A stretch of DNA of 17,700 nt from JAWWAH01 sp033721415 (GCA_033721415.1 JAWWAH010000022.1:1-17700); one strand, 5' to 3'. Shown: positions 6,487-12,707, numbered from the stretch's first letter. Translations and numbers: made by a program. The notes: generated from the sequence alone by a model not told the origin.

Positions 6487-7553
6487 TGGGTCAAGGACTT
6501 GAGTTCCTGCGATCTTTAGAATTTACCTCCCCTCTTTTATTCCTCCTTGTGATTCCACTTTTGCTGGCTCTTGTAGCTGGGATTGTGTATTCAAGGGATA
6601 GGGATAAAGGCCGTGTGAGGTTTTCAGATCCAAGACATCTTGTGAGTGTCGGATCACGTAAAGGTTTAAGAGCCAGAAGGATACGTATAGCCCTATTGGT
6701 TATTCTTATTATTTTTTCGTCCTTAGTACTTACATACCCAGTTATAAGAGATTCTAGTCAAGTGATGGAGCAAACCACGACCCAGCATACACGTACCGTG
6801 ATAGTTGTTATGGATGTTTCAACAAGTATGAGATCAAGGGCAGAATACAATACGGAAGATATGCGTACTCACTTTGATATAGCAAGAGAGGCACTTATAG
6901 GTTTTGTATCCGAACAGGAAAATATGCGAATTGGAGTTATCTTCTACAGCGATGAGCCCTTGCAATATAGGCGCCCGGATTTTAACCTCGAGGCTCTCAC
7001 AGAAGACCTCGAATCACTTACCCTTATAAGAACCAGAAGATATTGGGAAGAGGCACCAGAGCCAGAAGAGGTAAATTATGCTTCTCGGCAGCTTTCTGCT
7101 ATGTCTAAGGGAACTGATACAGTTCCAGCCTTGTTTGTTGCAAGCCGCACCCTACAGGAATTAGATATGCAACAAAACCTAAATAACGCTGCCATAATAC
7201 TTTTTAGCGATTTAAAAGACAGAAGGTCTCGTGTTGCTGATACTATTAATCAGATTACAGAAGCAAGAGTTAATGTATATGTTATTACCAGCGCAGGAGA
7301 ACGACTTTTAAGAAACTTCGAAAGCTTAGTTGGTGAAAATCCGCGTGTAAGAATTTTTGATGCCGAATCCCCAGTAGAGCTTGATGAAGCATATAGGGAG
7401 ATATCTGAACTGGAAGCTGCTCCAGTAGAGATTACTGAGCGCATTTCAACAACAACCGATATCCAGGAAGAGCTTGGATTGTTTCTATTTTTCTTTGTAA
7501 TCTTGTTCGTAATTATTTCTGAATGGATTTATCGCAGGACTCGAGGAAGCTAA
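6486..7553 (+). CDS. BatA-like VWA-domain membrane protein
   Basis: The 355-residue product has two N-terminal hydrophobic segments (PLLFLLVIPLLLALVAGIVY near 16-35 and IALLVILIIFSSLVLTYPVI near 65-84), a VWA domain, and a C-terminal membrane segment (LGLFLFFFVILFVIISEWIY near 329-349). The VWA domain carries a full MIDAS start, DVSTS at 110-114. A conserved-looking GTDTVPAL supplies the Thr region and IILFSDLKDRR places the second Asp at 242. This is the layout of BatA/BatB proteins that pair with MoxR. I chose the ATG at 6486, which overlaps the previous stop in TAATG, with GGGGGAGG just upstream. An earlier in-frame ATG at 6453 would lie inside the preceding gene. The metal-dependent VWA face probably binds another operon product. 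Confidence 0.91.
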   Translation: MGQGLEFLRSLEFTSPLLFLLVIPLLLALVAGIVYSRDRDKGRVRFSDPRHLVSVGSRKGLRARRIRIALLVILIIFSSLVLTYPVIRDSSQVMEQTTTQHTRTVIVVMDVSTSMRSRAEYNTEDMRTHFDIAREALIGFVSEQENMRIGVIFYSDEPLQYRRPDFNLEALTEDLESLTLIRTRRYWEEAPEPEEVNYASRQLSAMSKGTDTVPALFVASRTLQELDMQQNLNNAAIILFSDLKDRRSRVADTINQITEARVNVYVITSAGERLLRNFESLVGENPRVRIFDAESPVELDEAYREISELEAAPVEITERISTTTDIQEELGLFLFFFVILFVIISEWIYRRTRGS

Positions 7554-7567
7554 TGGGAGGTGATAGT

Positions 7568-8104
7568 TTGAGCGATGTAAATAGCCGCAAAATAAGAATA
7601 TTATTCTATGTTTTTGCTGTATTATTTATTCTTGCAACTTTGTTTATGTCCATTAATTCTTTGAACAGTGGAAAGTCTTCTGTTACTGAACTAGAAACTT
7701 ACAATCTTGCAGTTCGCCTTCTGGATGAAGGTGAAGTAGTTGAGGCAATGAAAGCTTTCAGTGAAGTGCAGAGAGTATCACAGGAAAATTCACGCCTTGA
7801 AGCTTACGCTCTCTATAACATGGGAAATATAACAACCATATATGGTGATGGTTCTTCCGAAACACTTTTGATGGCTAGAGCTTTATACGCAGAAGCATTA
7901 AACATACTTCCCGAAGATCATGATATTCGTAAAAATATCGAAATCATTAACCACATGTTAGAAGAGCAACTTGCAGAAGAGGGTAAAAGTGAAGCAGAGG
8001 CAGAGAAAATTATAGACCAAGGACAAAAAGCATGGCCTCAACCCGGGGAAGAACCAGGAGATGGCGAAGAGCCGGGTACCGGCGGAGATGAAGAGGATTA
8101 CTAA
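7568..8104 (+). CDS. TPR-like membrane-anchored protein of the MoxR/Bat operon (BatC-like)
   Basis: After a short basic N-terminus there is one membrane segment (IRILFYVFAVLFILATLFMS). It is followed by helical repeats of tetratricopeptide type, with YNLAVRLLDEGEVVEAMKAF, YALYNMGNITTIYG and ARALYAEALNILPEDHDIRKN as repeat-like text. The C-terminus is an acidic Pro/Gly-rich tail (GEEPGDGEEPGTGGDEEDY). BatC proteins of MoxR operons are TPR proteins between or beside the VWA genes, as here. The TTG at 7568 is preferred because GGAGGTG at 7556-7562 is spaced 5 nt from it, as at the GTG of the membrane protein at 5461. The ATG at 7553, which overlaps the previous stop in TAATG and adds five residues, is the alternative. 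The stop overlaps the next ATG. The tail may be a flexible ligand for partners. Confidence 0.85.
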   Translation: MSDVNSRKIRILFYVFAVLFILATLFMSINSLNSGKSSVTELETYNLAVRLLDEGEVVEAMKAFSEVQRVSQENSRLEAYALYNMGNITTIYGDGSSETLLMARALYAEALNILPEDHDIRKNIEIINHMLEEQLAEEGKSEAEAEKIIDQGQKAWPQPGEEPGDGEEPGTGGDEEDY

Positions 8105-9120
8105 TGTTCTCTGACTTATATCTGGGTAATCCCGAAGCTCTCTTTCTTCTTCTTTTCATCATCCCAACACTTTATTGGGTAAAAAGATCCTATAAGGCAA
8201 GCGTTGCTATCAGAGTTGCTTTTAAAGAAGAGCCTAGCTCAAAAGGGCAGTATATATTTATTGCATCAATATTGACTCTAATGATAATCTCTTTAACATT
8301 TTTTGTATCGAGCCCTCAGATTGATGTTTACGACCCCGTAGCTACTGATTCATATGGAGAGTTTGTATTTCTTGTTGACACATCGCGCAGCATGGCAGTT
8401 AGACCTTCTCCAGAAAGAGAAAGTAATTTAGAGGCATCTCAACAGGTAATGCTGGATGTTGTAAATAATCTTGGTTCTTCTGTGAAGTATCAAGTATTTG
8501 GTTATTCTGAGCTAGCTTTTTCACTATCTTCTTTAAGTGGTGATTACGACTATATTAGAGACACAATTCAAAATGGTCTGTATATAGACGTTATTCCTAG
8601 AAAAGGTTCAGATATTGCAAATGCTCTTGCAGCTGTTGCAAGTAAAAAAATAGAAAACGAAGCATATAAAAATGTTACACATGTTATTTTGTTCTCAGAC
8701 GGGCAATTAACTATCGGAGATGCTACTCGCATCCACACAGCTATTCGAGTCTTAAACGAAGCAGATATCTCTGTAGTTGCAGTTGGCCTGGGTTCTACCA
8801 CAGGGCAGCGCATTCCCGTGTACAATGATGATGGTAATTTTACTGGGTCATATGAGAGAACATCCGAAGGCAATGTTTACGTGTCTTACCTCCAAGAAAG
8901 AAATTTAAAGATAATTGCAGAATCTACAGATGGAAGATATTTCCACCAAAGCTCAGGCGAAGAGCTGGTTGAGTACTTGAGTGCATACTTGTACACGCCG
9001 GAAGATATTCCTAAATCAGAATTTGAGCTAGTAGGTAGAAAGGATTATGGCTGGATTCCTCTAAGTATCTTTATTACAGCACTTTTTATACTTTCTGCGC
9101 GAGCAGGGAAGCTATACTAA
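8104..9120 (+). CDS. BatB-like VWA-domain membrane protein
   Basis: This is the second VWA protein of the operon, 338 residues long. Hydrophobic segments lie near residues 11-25 (EALFLLLFIIPTLYW), 50-70 (YIFIASILTLMIISLTFFVS) and at the C-terminus (WIPLSIFITALFILSA). The VWA domain has MIDAS DTSRS at 92-96, KGSDIANALAA for the Thr-containing loop (Ser here), and VILFSDGQ with Asp at 199. The ATG overlaps the TAA of the TPR gene, so translation is coupled. It is the last gene before a strong bidirectional terminator. It differs clearly from the first VWA protein, so this is a pair rather than a recent duplication. By family analogy it is a cytoplasmic-membrane partner of MoxR. Confidence 0.92.
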   Translation: MFSDLYLGNPEALFLLLFIIPTLYWVKRSYKASVAIRVAFKEEPSSKGQYIFIASILTLMIISLTFFVSSPQIDVYDPVATDSYGEFVFLVDTSRSMAVRPSPERESNLEASQQVMLDVVNNLGSSVKYQVFGYSELAFSLSSLSGDYDYIRDTIQNGLYIDVIPRKGSDIANALAAVASKKIENEAYKNVTHVILFSDGQLTIGDATRIHTAIRVLNEADISVVAVGLGSTTGQRIPVYNDDGNFTGSYERTSEGNVYVSYLQERNLKIIAESTDGRYFHQSSGEELVEYLSAYLYTPEDIPKSEFELVGRKDYGWIPLSIFITALFILSARAGKLY

Positions 9121-9145
9121 AAAGCCCTCCGACTGGAGGGCTTTT
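9120..9145. terminator. Bidirectional terminator between the Bat operon and rplT
   Basis: AAAAGCCCTCC (9120-9130) and GGAGGGCTTTT (9135-9145) form a perfect 11-bp stem with loop GACT. A-rich sequence on one side and T-rich sequence on the other allow it to work for both convergent transcripts. Confidence 0.93.
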
Positions 9146-9161
9146 CTATTTGTTTGGTTTT

Positions 9162-9506
9162 TTATTTAACCTTCTCTACAACCTTCTTAAATGTCTTTGG
9201 TTCGTGTTCTGCTAGCTCTGCAAGTACTTTTCTGTCCAGCTCTACTTTATTTTGCTTTAGTGCGTGAATAAATTTGCTGTATGAAAGACCATTTTCTCTT
9301 GCGGCAGCATTTATCTTGATTTGCCACAGGGCTCGCATGTCTCTTTTCTTTTCCTTTCTTCCCACATATGCATTTGCCATTGCGTGGCGTTGTGCATCAA
9401 CAGCAAGCTTGTGCACATTTTTTCTGCGCCACTTGTAGCCTTTTGTGCTTTTTAGCAACTTTCTCCTCTTTTTTGTTCTTTGTGTTCCTCTTTTTACTCT
9501 AGCCAT
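9162..9506 (-). CDS. rplT: 50S ribosomal protein L20
   Basis: L20 is an early-assembly protein of the large ribosomal subunit that binds 23S rRNA. The 114-residue product starts MARVKRGTQRTKKRRKLLK, has KGYKWRRKNVHKLAVDAQRHA and then AYVGRKEKKRDMRALWQIKINAA followed by NGLSYSKFI. This is the family order at normal length. The basic N-terminal extension and globular C-terminal part are both present. It is the last gene of infC-rpmI-rplT. There is no Shine-Dalgarno before the ATG. In other bacteria L20 represses its own operon by binding the leader; no such site can be identified here, but a short stem-loop lies in the gap to rpmI. Confidence 0.98.
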   Translation of the reverse strand: MARVKRGTQRTKKRRKLLKSTKGYKWRRKNVHKLAVDAQRHAMANAYVGRKEKKRDMRALWQIKINAAARENGLSYSKFIHALKQNKVELDRKVLAELAEHEPKTFKKVVEKVK

Positions 9507-9545
9507 AATAACTTTTTCAAAATTTTATACTTTGTTTAACAATAC

Positions 9546-9563
9546 GTGCTCCGACTGGAGCAC
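9546..9563. repeat. Small stem-loop between rpmI and rplT
   Basis: GTGCTCC (9546-9552) and GGAGCAC (9557-9563) pair around GACT. The 12-bp core CTCCGACTGGAG is identical to the core of the terminator at 9120-9145, on the other side of rplT. No T run follows on either strand, so it is more likely a processing or partial-attenuation structure. Confidence 0.7.
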
Positions 9564-9571
9564 AATACTCA

Positions 9572-9784
9572 CTATAAATAGGGGAGTAATCTTTTTAGCT
9601 TTTTAGCCTCTGCTTTAGAAACAGGGACCAATTTTCTTTTTGATCGTCTTTTCTTTCCTCCTTCTTTAGCATTAAAATGCCCTTGGCCTGTTGGCCTTCT
9701 CATTATTTTCCCTGTAGCAGTAACCTTGAAACGTTTTGCCACAGCTTTTTTTGTTTTCAGCTTACGCTTTTTCTTGTTTGCCAT
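9572..9784 (-). CDS. rpmI: 50S ribosomal protein L35
   Basis: L35 is a small basic protein of the large ribosomal subunit. The 70-residue product has KLKTKKAVAKRFKVTATGKI, then the typical RRPTGQGHFNAKEGGKKRRSKR region and a KRLLPY end. This is the L35 pattern, a few residues longer than the common 64-66. It lies between infC and rplT, the conserved bacterial order, 13 bp after infC. No Shine-Dalgarno is seen in front of the ATG, so reinitiation after infC or a Shine-Dalgarno-independent start is likely. Confidence 0.97.
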   Translation of the reverse strand: MANKKKRKLKTKKAVAKRFKVTATGKIMRRPTGQGHFNAKEGGKKRRSKRKLVPVSKAEAKKLKRLLPYL

Positions 9785-9797
9785 AATACTGTATACT

Positions 9798-10349
9798 TTA
9801 TTGATTATTTGGTTGTATCATCATCTGCATGCCTCTAGGGTATCTTTTTGGCTTCTGCTCTATTGTATACTCCTCAGTTAAGAAGTCAAGGAAATCATTA
9901 AGCTTATTGTTTGCTCTATCCTTAAGAGCTTTTTCTCTTCCTCTCATAATTATCTCAACTTTGACTTTATAACCTTTTTTTAAGAATTTGTCTACCATAG
10001 AAGCTTTTGTTTCCATGTCATGATCTGAAGTTGTCATGCTTATTCTTACACCCTTAGTAACGTTTTTACCTGTTTGTTGCTTCTTTTTAGCTTCACGTTC
10101 CTTCTTTTCTTGCTGGTATACATATTTTCCATATTCCATAATCCTTGTTACCGGAGGATTAGCTTTGCCCGATATTTCTACAAGGTCCAGCCCCTTTTCT
10201 TTAGCTATTTCAATAGCCTCTTCGGGGGGCATGACTCCGATATTTTCTCCGGAATCATCAATAACACGCACCTCTTGTGCGCGTATCTGTTCATTTTTTC
10301 TAGGTTGGTTTTTGCGTCGTCTTGAACGACTATAGTTTCTTCTTCCCAT
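9798..10349 (-). CDS. infC: Translation initiation factor IF-3
   Basis: IF-3 binds the 30S subunit, prevents premature joining of 50S and checks the start codon and initiator tRNA. The 183-residue product has the N-terminal domain text NEQIRAQEVRVIDDSGENIG followed by EAIEIAKEKGLDLVEIS, and the linker IMEYGKYVYQQEKKEREAKKK. The C-terminal domain includes VRISMTTSDHDMETK and KVEIIMRGREKAL. A basic Arg-rich leader of about 18 residues precedes the first domain. The start is ATG rather than the AUU known in enterobacteria, so the classic start-codon autocontrol is not indicated. No Shine-Dalgarno is visible. It is the first gene of infC-rpmI-rplT. Confidence 0.98.
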   Translation of the reverse strand: MGRRNYSRSRRRKNQPRKNEQIRAQEVRVIDDSGENIGVMPPEEAIEIAKEKGLDLVEISGKANPPVTRIMEYGKYVYQQEKKEREAKKKQQTGKNVTKGVRISMTTSDHDMETKASMVDKFLKKGYKVKVEIIMRGREKALKDRANNKLNDFLDFLTEEYTIEQKPKRYPRGMQMMIQPNNQ

Positions 10350-10423
10350 TTATTAAGGTTTATTATGTTAACTATGATTACTTTACCACATATTATTAGA
10401 TAAATAAAGAGGATGAAGATATA

Positions 10424-10450
10424 TAAAAAAGCCGTCTTCTGACGGCTTTA
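10424..10450 (-). terminator. Rho-independent terminator of the small-gene pair
   Basis: GCCGTC (10431-10436) and GACGGC (10441-10446) with loop TTCT are extended by three A-T pairs. Read on the minus strand the stem is followed by a run of six T. It lies just after the stop of the gene at 10461-10721. Confidence 0.9.
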
Positions 10451-10460
10451 AAATGTACAT

Positions 10461-10721
10461 TTATGATTCCCAATCATTTTTCCTGTATCCCATAAGCCAA
10501 CACTGGAGCTTTAATATTGCAAAAGCAGGCCAAAGAGCAATTCTAATCAATTCATCTTTTCTGTTGGCTGCTTTCTGGGTTTTACTTAAAGTAAGGTTCC
10601 GGGTAATGTCAGCCGCTTTCATTGGTCGTATTACGACAAGTAGGTTTACTATAAGTAGGGATATTATAAAAAGAGCAATAAAGACAAGCATAATCAGCTG
10701 TACTGTTGGATTAAAAATCAT
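10461..10721 (-). CDS. Small membrane protein, unknown function
   Basis: The 86-residue product is not recognised. It has a clear membrane segment at about 7-32 (VQLIMLVFIALFIISLLIVN and onward). A basic, polar middle follows (RPMKAADITRNLTLSKTQKA then NRKDELIR), and a second moderately hydrophobic stretch near 61-77 (IALWPAFAILKLQCWLMG). The gene starts 9 bp after the stop of the upstream small gene, so the two share a transcript. The ribosome site is weak. It ends at a strong terminator. A one- or two-pass inner-membrane protein is the most that can be said. Confidence 0.72.
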   Translation of the reverse strand: MIFNPTVQLIMLVFIALFIISLLIVNLLVVIRPMKAADITRNLTLSKTQKAANRKDELIRIALWPAFAILKLQCWLMGYRKNDWES

Positions 10722-10730
10722 TCAGCTTCT

Positions 10731-10919
10731 CTATTCTTTTGCGCGCTGGATAATGCCACGCACATTTGATATGTGAATAATTCTACCTTCTCCATCTACA
10801 TAGATGGTGTGCAGACCATCAGTACCCACTATGGTTCCTGTGAACTCTTCCCCAGGTCTTTCGGGAAGTGCATACCTGATCTTGTCTCCCACTTCAGGAC
10901 GTTGAGTTCTATCTCCCAA
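10731..10919 (-). CDS. Small beta-rich protein, unknown function
   Basis: The product is unrecognised. With the TTG start at 10919 it has 62 residues, beginning MGDRTQRPEVGDKIRYALPE. Alternating short strands (EFTGTIVG, HTIYVDGEG, RIIHISNVRGII) suggest a small SH3-like barrel, which is inference from pattern. The TTG is chosen because AGAGGAG lies 6 nt upstream and a good promoter (TTGAAT, 17 bp, TGTTATAAA) sits at 10945-10973. The longer reading from an ATG at 10973 would begin within that promoter. It is followed after 9 bp by the small membrane protein gene, with which it forms a two-gene unit. Confidence 0.75.
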   Translation of the reverse strand: MGDRTQRPEVGDKIRYALPERPGEEFTGTIVGTDGLHTIYVDGEGRIIHISNVRGIIQRAKE

Positions 10920-10944
10920 GAAACACTCCTCTCGTGTGAATAAA

Positions 10945-10973
10945 TTTATAACACAAAAAAACAAATAATTCAA
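10945..10973 (-). promoter_or_regulatory. Promoter of the two-gene small-protein unit
   Basis: On the minus strand TTGAAT (10973-10968) is followed after 17 bp by TATAAA (10950-10945), with TG one base upstream as in extended -10 promoters. Initiation would fall near 10938, about 20 nt before the TTG start. Confidence 0.7.
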
Positions 10974-10989
10974 TTATAAGTTGAAATAA

Positions 10990-11020
10990 AAAATAGCCAC
11001 TCTTCTTTAGTGGCTATTTA
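10990..11020 (-). terminator. Rho-independent terminator after the 77-residue gene
   Basis: AAATAGCCACT (10991-11001) and AGTGGCTATTT (11009-11019) form a perfect 11-bp stem. Read on the minus strand it is followed by a T-rich run. It lies 14 bp after the stop of the gene at 11034-11267. Confidence 0.9.
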
Positions 11021-11033
11021 TAAAATTTACTAT

Positions 11034-11267
11034 TTAAAGTGTGCGTAATACATCTTGAACATGCTCTATTACAAGATGGGATCTTGACCAACCTTCTAGT
11101 GCCGGGTATTGCGTGTTGAGTGTTCTGTGTATCTTAGAGCGGGCTTCTCCTTTTGATGTTGCTTTTATCACTCGCAAGCCATGGATTACCTCTCTATTTA
11201 AGTGATTGCGAATTCTTGTTGTGCAAAATGATGCAATGTATATTTTTTCCTCTTCAGAGTCACTCAT
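11034..11267 (-). CDS. Small soluble protein, unknown function
   Basis: The 77-residue product is not recognised. It begins MSDSEEEKIYIASFCTTRIR and has a mixed alpha/beta look: a strand (KIYIASFCT), a helix (KGEARSKIHRTLNTQY), then WSRSHLVIEHVQDVL. There is no membrane segment. The start is well supported by GAGGAGG, 5 nt before the ATG, and by a promoter at 11304-11332. It stands alone between its own promoter and terminator, so it is a single-gene unit. Its function cannot be inferred. Confidence 0.78.
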   Translation of the reverse strand: MSDSEEEKIYIASFCTTRIRNHLNREVIHGLRVIKATSKGEARSKIHRTLNTQYPALEGWSRSHLVIEHVQDVLRTL

Positions 11268-11303
11268 GGGTGCCTCCTCGATGCAGTTTTAGGAGCTGTG
11301 AAA

Positions 11304-11332
11304 ATTTTAGCATGAAATTATTTCAAAATCAA
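11304..11332 (-). promoter_or_regulatory. Promoter of the 77-residue gene
   Basis: On the minus strand TTGATT (11332-11327), a 17-bp spacer and TAAAAT (11309-11304) are present. TGC directly before the -10 box gives an extended -10. The leader would be about 30 nt and contains the GAGGAGG ribosome site. Confidence 0.7.
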
Positions 11333-11335
11333 ACT

Positions 11336-11370
11336 AATCTAAAAACCGCTATAATAGCGGTTTTTAGATT
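11336..11370. terminator. Terminator after the 96-residue gene (symmetrical)
   Basis: A perfect 16-bp stem at 11336-11351 and 11355-11370 encloses a three-base loop. It contains AAAAACCGCTA on one arm and TAGCGGTTTTT on the other, so it could act in either direction. The natural user is the minus-strand gene at 11441-11731. Confidence 0.88.
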
Positions 11371-11440
11371 TTCAGGTTCCTAATTGTCTTATTTATAAAT
11401 TTCATCCGAAGTGTTAGCTCTCAATTTTATATATTTTTTG

Positions 11441-11731
11441 TCAATCAATTCTTTCCATACAACTCTCCCATTCTTTAAGTACAGCATCGAATTGTTCTAA
11501 CTCTTCTTGGGACGGATCATACAAGGTCATTTGTTCTGGGGTGAGACCTAAGAATTCATAAAATACAGGTTTTTTCCCACATTCTGTTTCTAATTTTGTA
11601 GATTTTTGAATATTCTTTTCACTTTCCACGTCTGGATTCTTTATTGTATTGCTTTGATAAGCAAGAAAAGCAATAACTGCAATTATTGAGATTAATAAAA
11701 CTCCTTTTAATATGTTTTTTACTGTTTTCAT
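11441..11731 (-). CDS. Small N-terminally anchored exported protein, unknown function
   Basis: The 96-residue product has a short basic start (MKTVKNILKG) and a hydrophobic segment VLLISIIAVIAFLAYQ at about 11-26. A polar outer part of about 70 residues follows, with two cysteines (in ETECGKKP and ESCMERID). There is no lipobox cysteine, so it is probably a signal anchor or cleaved secretory protein rather than a lipoprotein. The two cysteines could form a disulfide outside the cell, which is inference. An extended -10 (TGATATAAT) ends 6 bp before the ATG, so the mRNA would be nearly leaderless. It lies between the tmRNA terminator and its own terminator. Confidence 0.75.
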   Translation of the reverse strand: MKTVKNILKGVLLISIIAVIAFLAYQSNTIKNPDVESEKNIQKSTKLETECGKKPVFYEFLGLTPEQMTLYDPSQEELEQFDAVLKEWESCMERID

Positions 11732-11737
11732 AGTTTT

Positions 11738-11781
11738 ATTATATCAAATATAAATCTATTTTAGAGTTGTGTATTTGATAT
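11738..11781. promoter_or_regulatory. Inverted repeat overlapping an extended -10 promoter
   Basis: ATATCAAATA (11741-11750) and TATTTGATAT (11772-11781) are perfect inverted copies separated by 21 bp. The left copy overlaps, on the minus strand, the extended -10 TGATATAAT of the gene at 11441-11731. The arrangement resembles a two-site operator. No clear -35 is present. Confidence 0.5.
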
Positions 11782-11823
11782 AAGCTTTATGGTAGTTTTC
11801 CGATTTCCACAACCCGTATCTAA

Positions 11824-11862
11824 TACTAAAAATACCAGCATTTTATGCTGGTATTTTTAGTA
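11824..11862 (-). terminator. Terminator of the smpB-ssrA transcript
   Basis: CTAAAAATACCAGCA (11826-11840) and TGCTGGTATTTTTAG (11846-11860) form a perfect 15-bp stem, extendable by two pairs, with a TTTTA loop. It lies directly beyond the tmRNA CCA end. Confidence 0.9.
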
Positions 11863-11863
11863 A

Positions 11864-12252
11864 TGGTGGAGATGGTGGGAATCGAACCCACGTGTAAGAA
11901 AGTTCATGCAATTATTCTACAAGCTTATCTTATTTTAGATGTTTAAGCTATACAGCTATAAAACAAGAAAAATACTGAATAGCCGAGTCCTTAAGACTTA
12001 ACTTACAAGTCGGACAGTTTGCAAGCTAGCTCGAAAAATTTGGCACTGCATTTACACTATCAAGCATCGCATAAAGCAATGGCTTACGGTATTTAAGCGT
12101 AAGCTAAAGCAGGAGTCGGAGCGCTAAAAGCGGTCTTTACCTGACTAAATACGTTTGCACGTATGATTGCTACATAGGATTTACGAGTTCATATAGCATA
12201 ACTCGACCTGCAAATTACATGGATGCTTTCTTAGCGAATCCAATACATCCCC
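11864..12252 (-). ncRNA. ssrA: Transfer-messenger RNA (tmRNA, SsrA)
   Basis: tmRNA with SmpB rescues ribosomes stalled on broken mRNA and tags the unfinished protein for degradation. The minus-strand RNA starts GGGGATGTATTGGATTCGC and ends CCATCTCCACCA. The first seven bases pair with CATCTCC (one G-U) as the acceptor stem, and the CCA is encoded. The T arm is GTGGG, loop TTCGATT, CCCAC. TAAGAAAG near the 5' end pairs with CTTTCTTA near the 3' end as helix 2. CGAGTT/AACTCG forms the first pseudoknot stem. The tag frame begins at a GCAAAC resume site and its stop lies in the loop of a GCTTACG/CGTAAGC hairpin, as in other tmRNAs. The length is 389 nt. It lies 14 bp downstream of smpB and is probably processed from the same transcript. 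Confidence 0.96.
12093..12158 (-). other. tmRNA-encoded proteolysis tag reading frame
   Basis: From the resume codon GCA (12158-12156) the frame reads ANVFSQVKT at the start and SAPTPALAYA at the end, then TAA at 12095-12093; 21 residues in all. The first two residues AN match the common tag start. The end is ALAYA rather than the usual ALAA. The stop sits in the loop of the GCTTACG/CGTAAGC stem, as expected. The frame choice rests on the GCAAAC resume site and this stem. Confidence 0.85.
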
Positions 12253-12266
12253 ATATTTTAAATGTG

Positions 12267-12707
12267 CTACTTGAATTTCCTACCGGTCTCTCTTTCTATG
12301 TCTTTTTTCTTTATGGTTTCTCTCTTGTCGTGCTTCTTTTTACCGCGGGCTACTCCAAATTCAAGCTTTATTAAACCATGCTTATTATACAATTTAATAG
12401 GCACTAGTGTCAAGCCTCGCTGTTTTATCTTTCCAACTAAATAATCTAGCTCTTTTTTCTGCAAAAGTAGCTTTCTGGGCCTAGATTGATCGTAAGAATC
12501 TGGTATATTTTCTTGCTGATAAGGCGGTATAGTTGTGTTAACTAAATAGGCTTCTCCTCCCCGAAGTATTACAAAGCCACCACGCAAACTTGCTTGCCCG
12601 TTTTTTACTGATTTAACCTCGTGACCGCGTAATTTTATACCCGCTTCGTAGGTTTCAAGCATTTCATAGTCAAATCGTGCTTTTTTGTTGTGTGCGTATA
12701 TCTTCAT
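12267..12707 (-). CDS. smpB: SsrA-binding protein SmpB
   Basis: SmpB binds the tRNA-like part of tmRNA and places it in the A site of stalled ribosomes. The 146-residue product has NKKARFDYEMLETYEAGIKL, then GHEVKSVKNGQASLRGGFV, RPRKLLLQKKELDYL, then GLTLVPIKLYNKHGLIKLEFGVARGKKKHDKRETIKKKD. These blocks, given here in parts, are the SmpB core and its basic C-terminal tail, which enters the mRNA channel. Length is normal. The ATG has no Shine-Dalgarno. The tmRNA gene follows after only 14 bp on the same strand, an arrangement that couples supply of the two partners. Confidence 0.98.
   Translation of the reverse strand: MKIYAHNKKARFDYEMLETYEAGIKLRGHEVKSVKNGQASLRGGFVILRGGEAYLVNTTIPPYQQENIPDSYDQSRPRKLLLQKKELDYLVGKIKQRGLTLVPIKLYNKHGLIKLEFGVARGKKKHDKRETIKKKDIERETGRKFK

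Noticed and set aside
9546..9563. Terminator between rpmI and rplT
   Set aside because: The stem is short and no T run follows on either strand; it would also separate two genes of a conserved operon.
10920..10973. N-terminal extension of the small beta-rich protein from the ATG at 10973
   Set aside because: This stretch holds a good promoter and the AGAGGAG site for the TTG at 10919.
11864..11900. tRNA 3' end with T arm and CCA on the minus strand
   Set aside because: The anticodon arm is missing, the matching 5' acceptor strand lies nearly 390 bp away, and a tag frame lies between; it is tmRNA.
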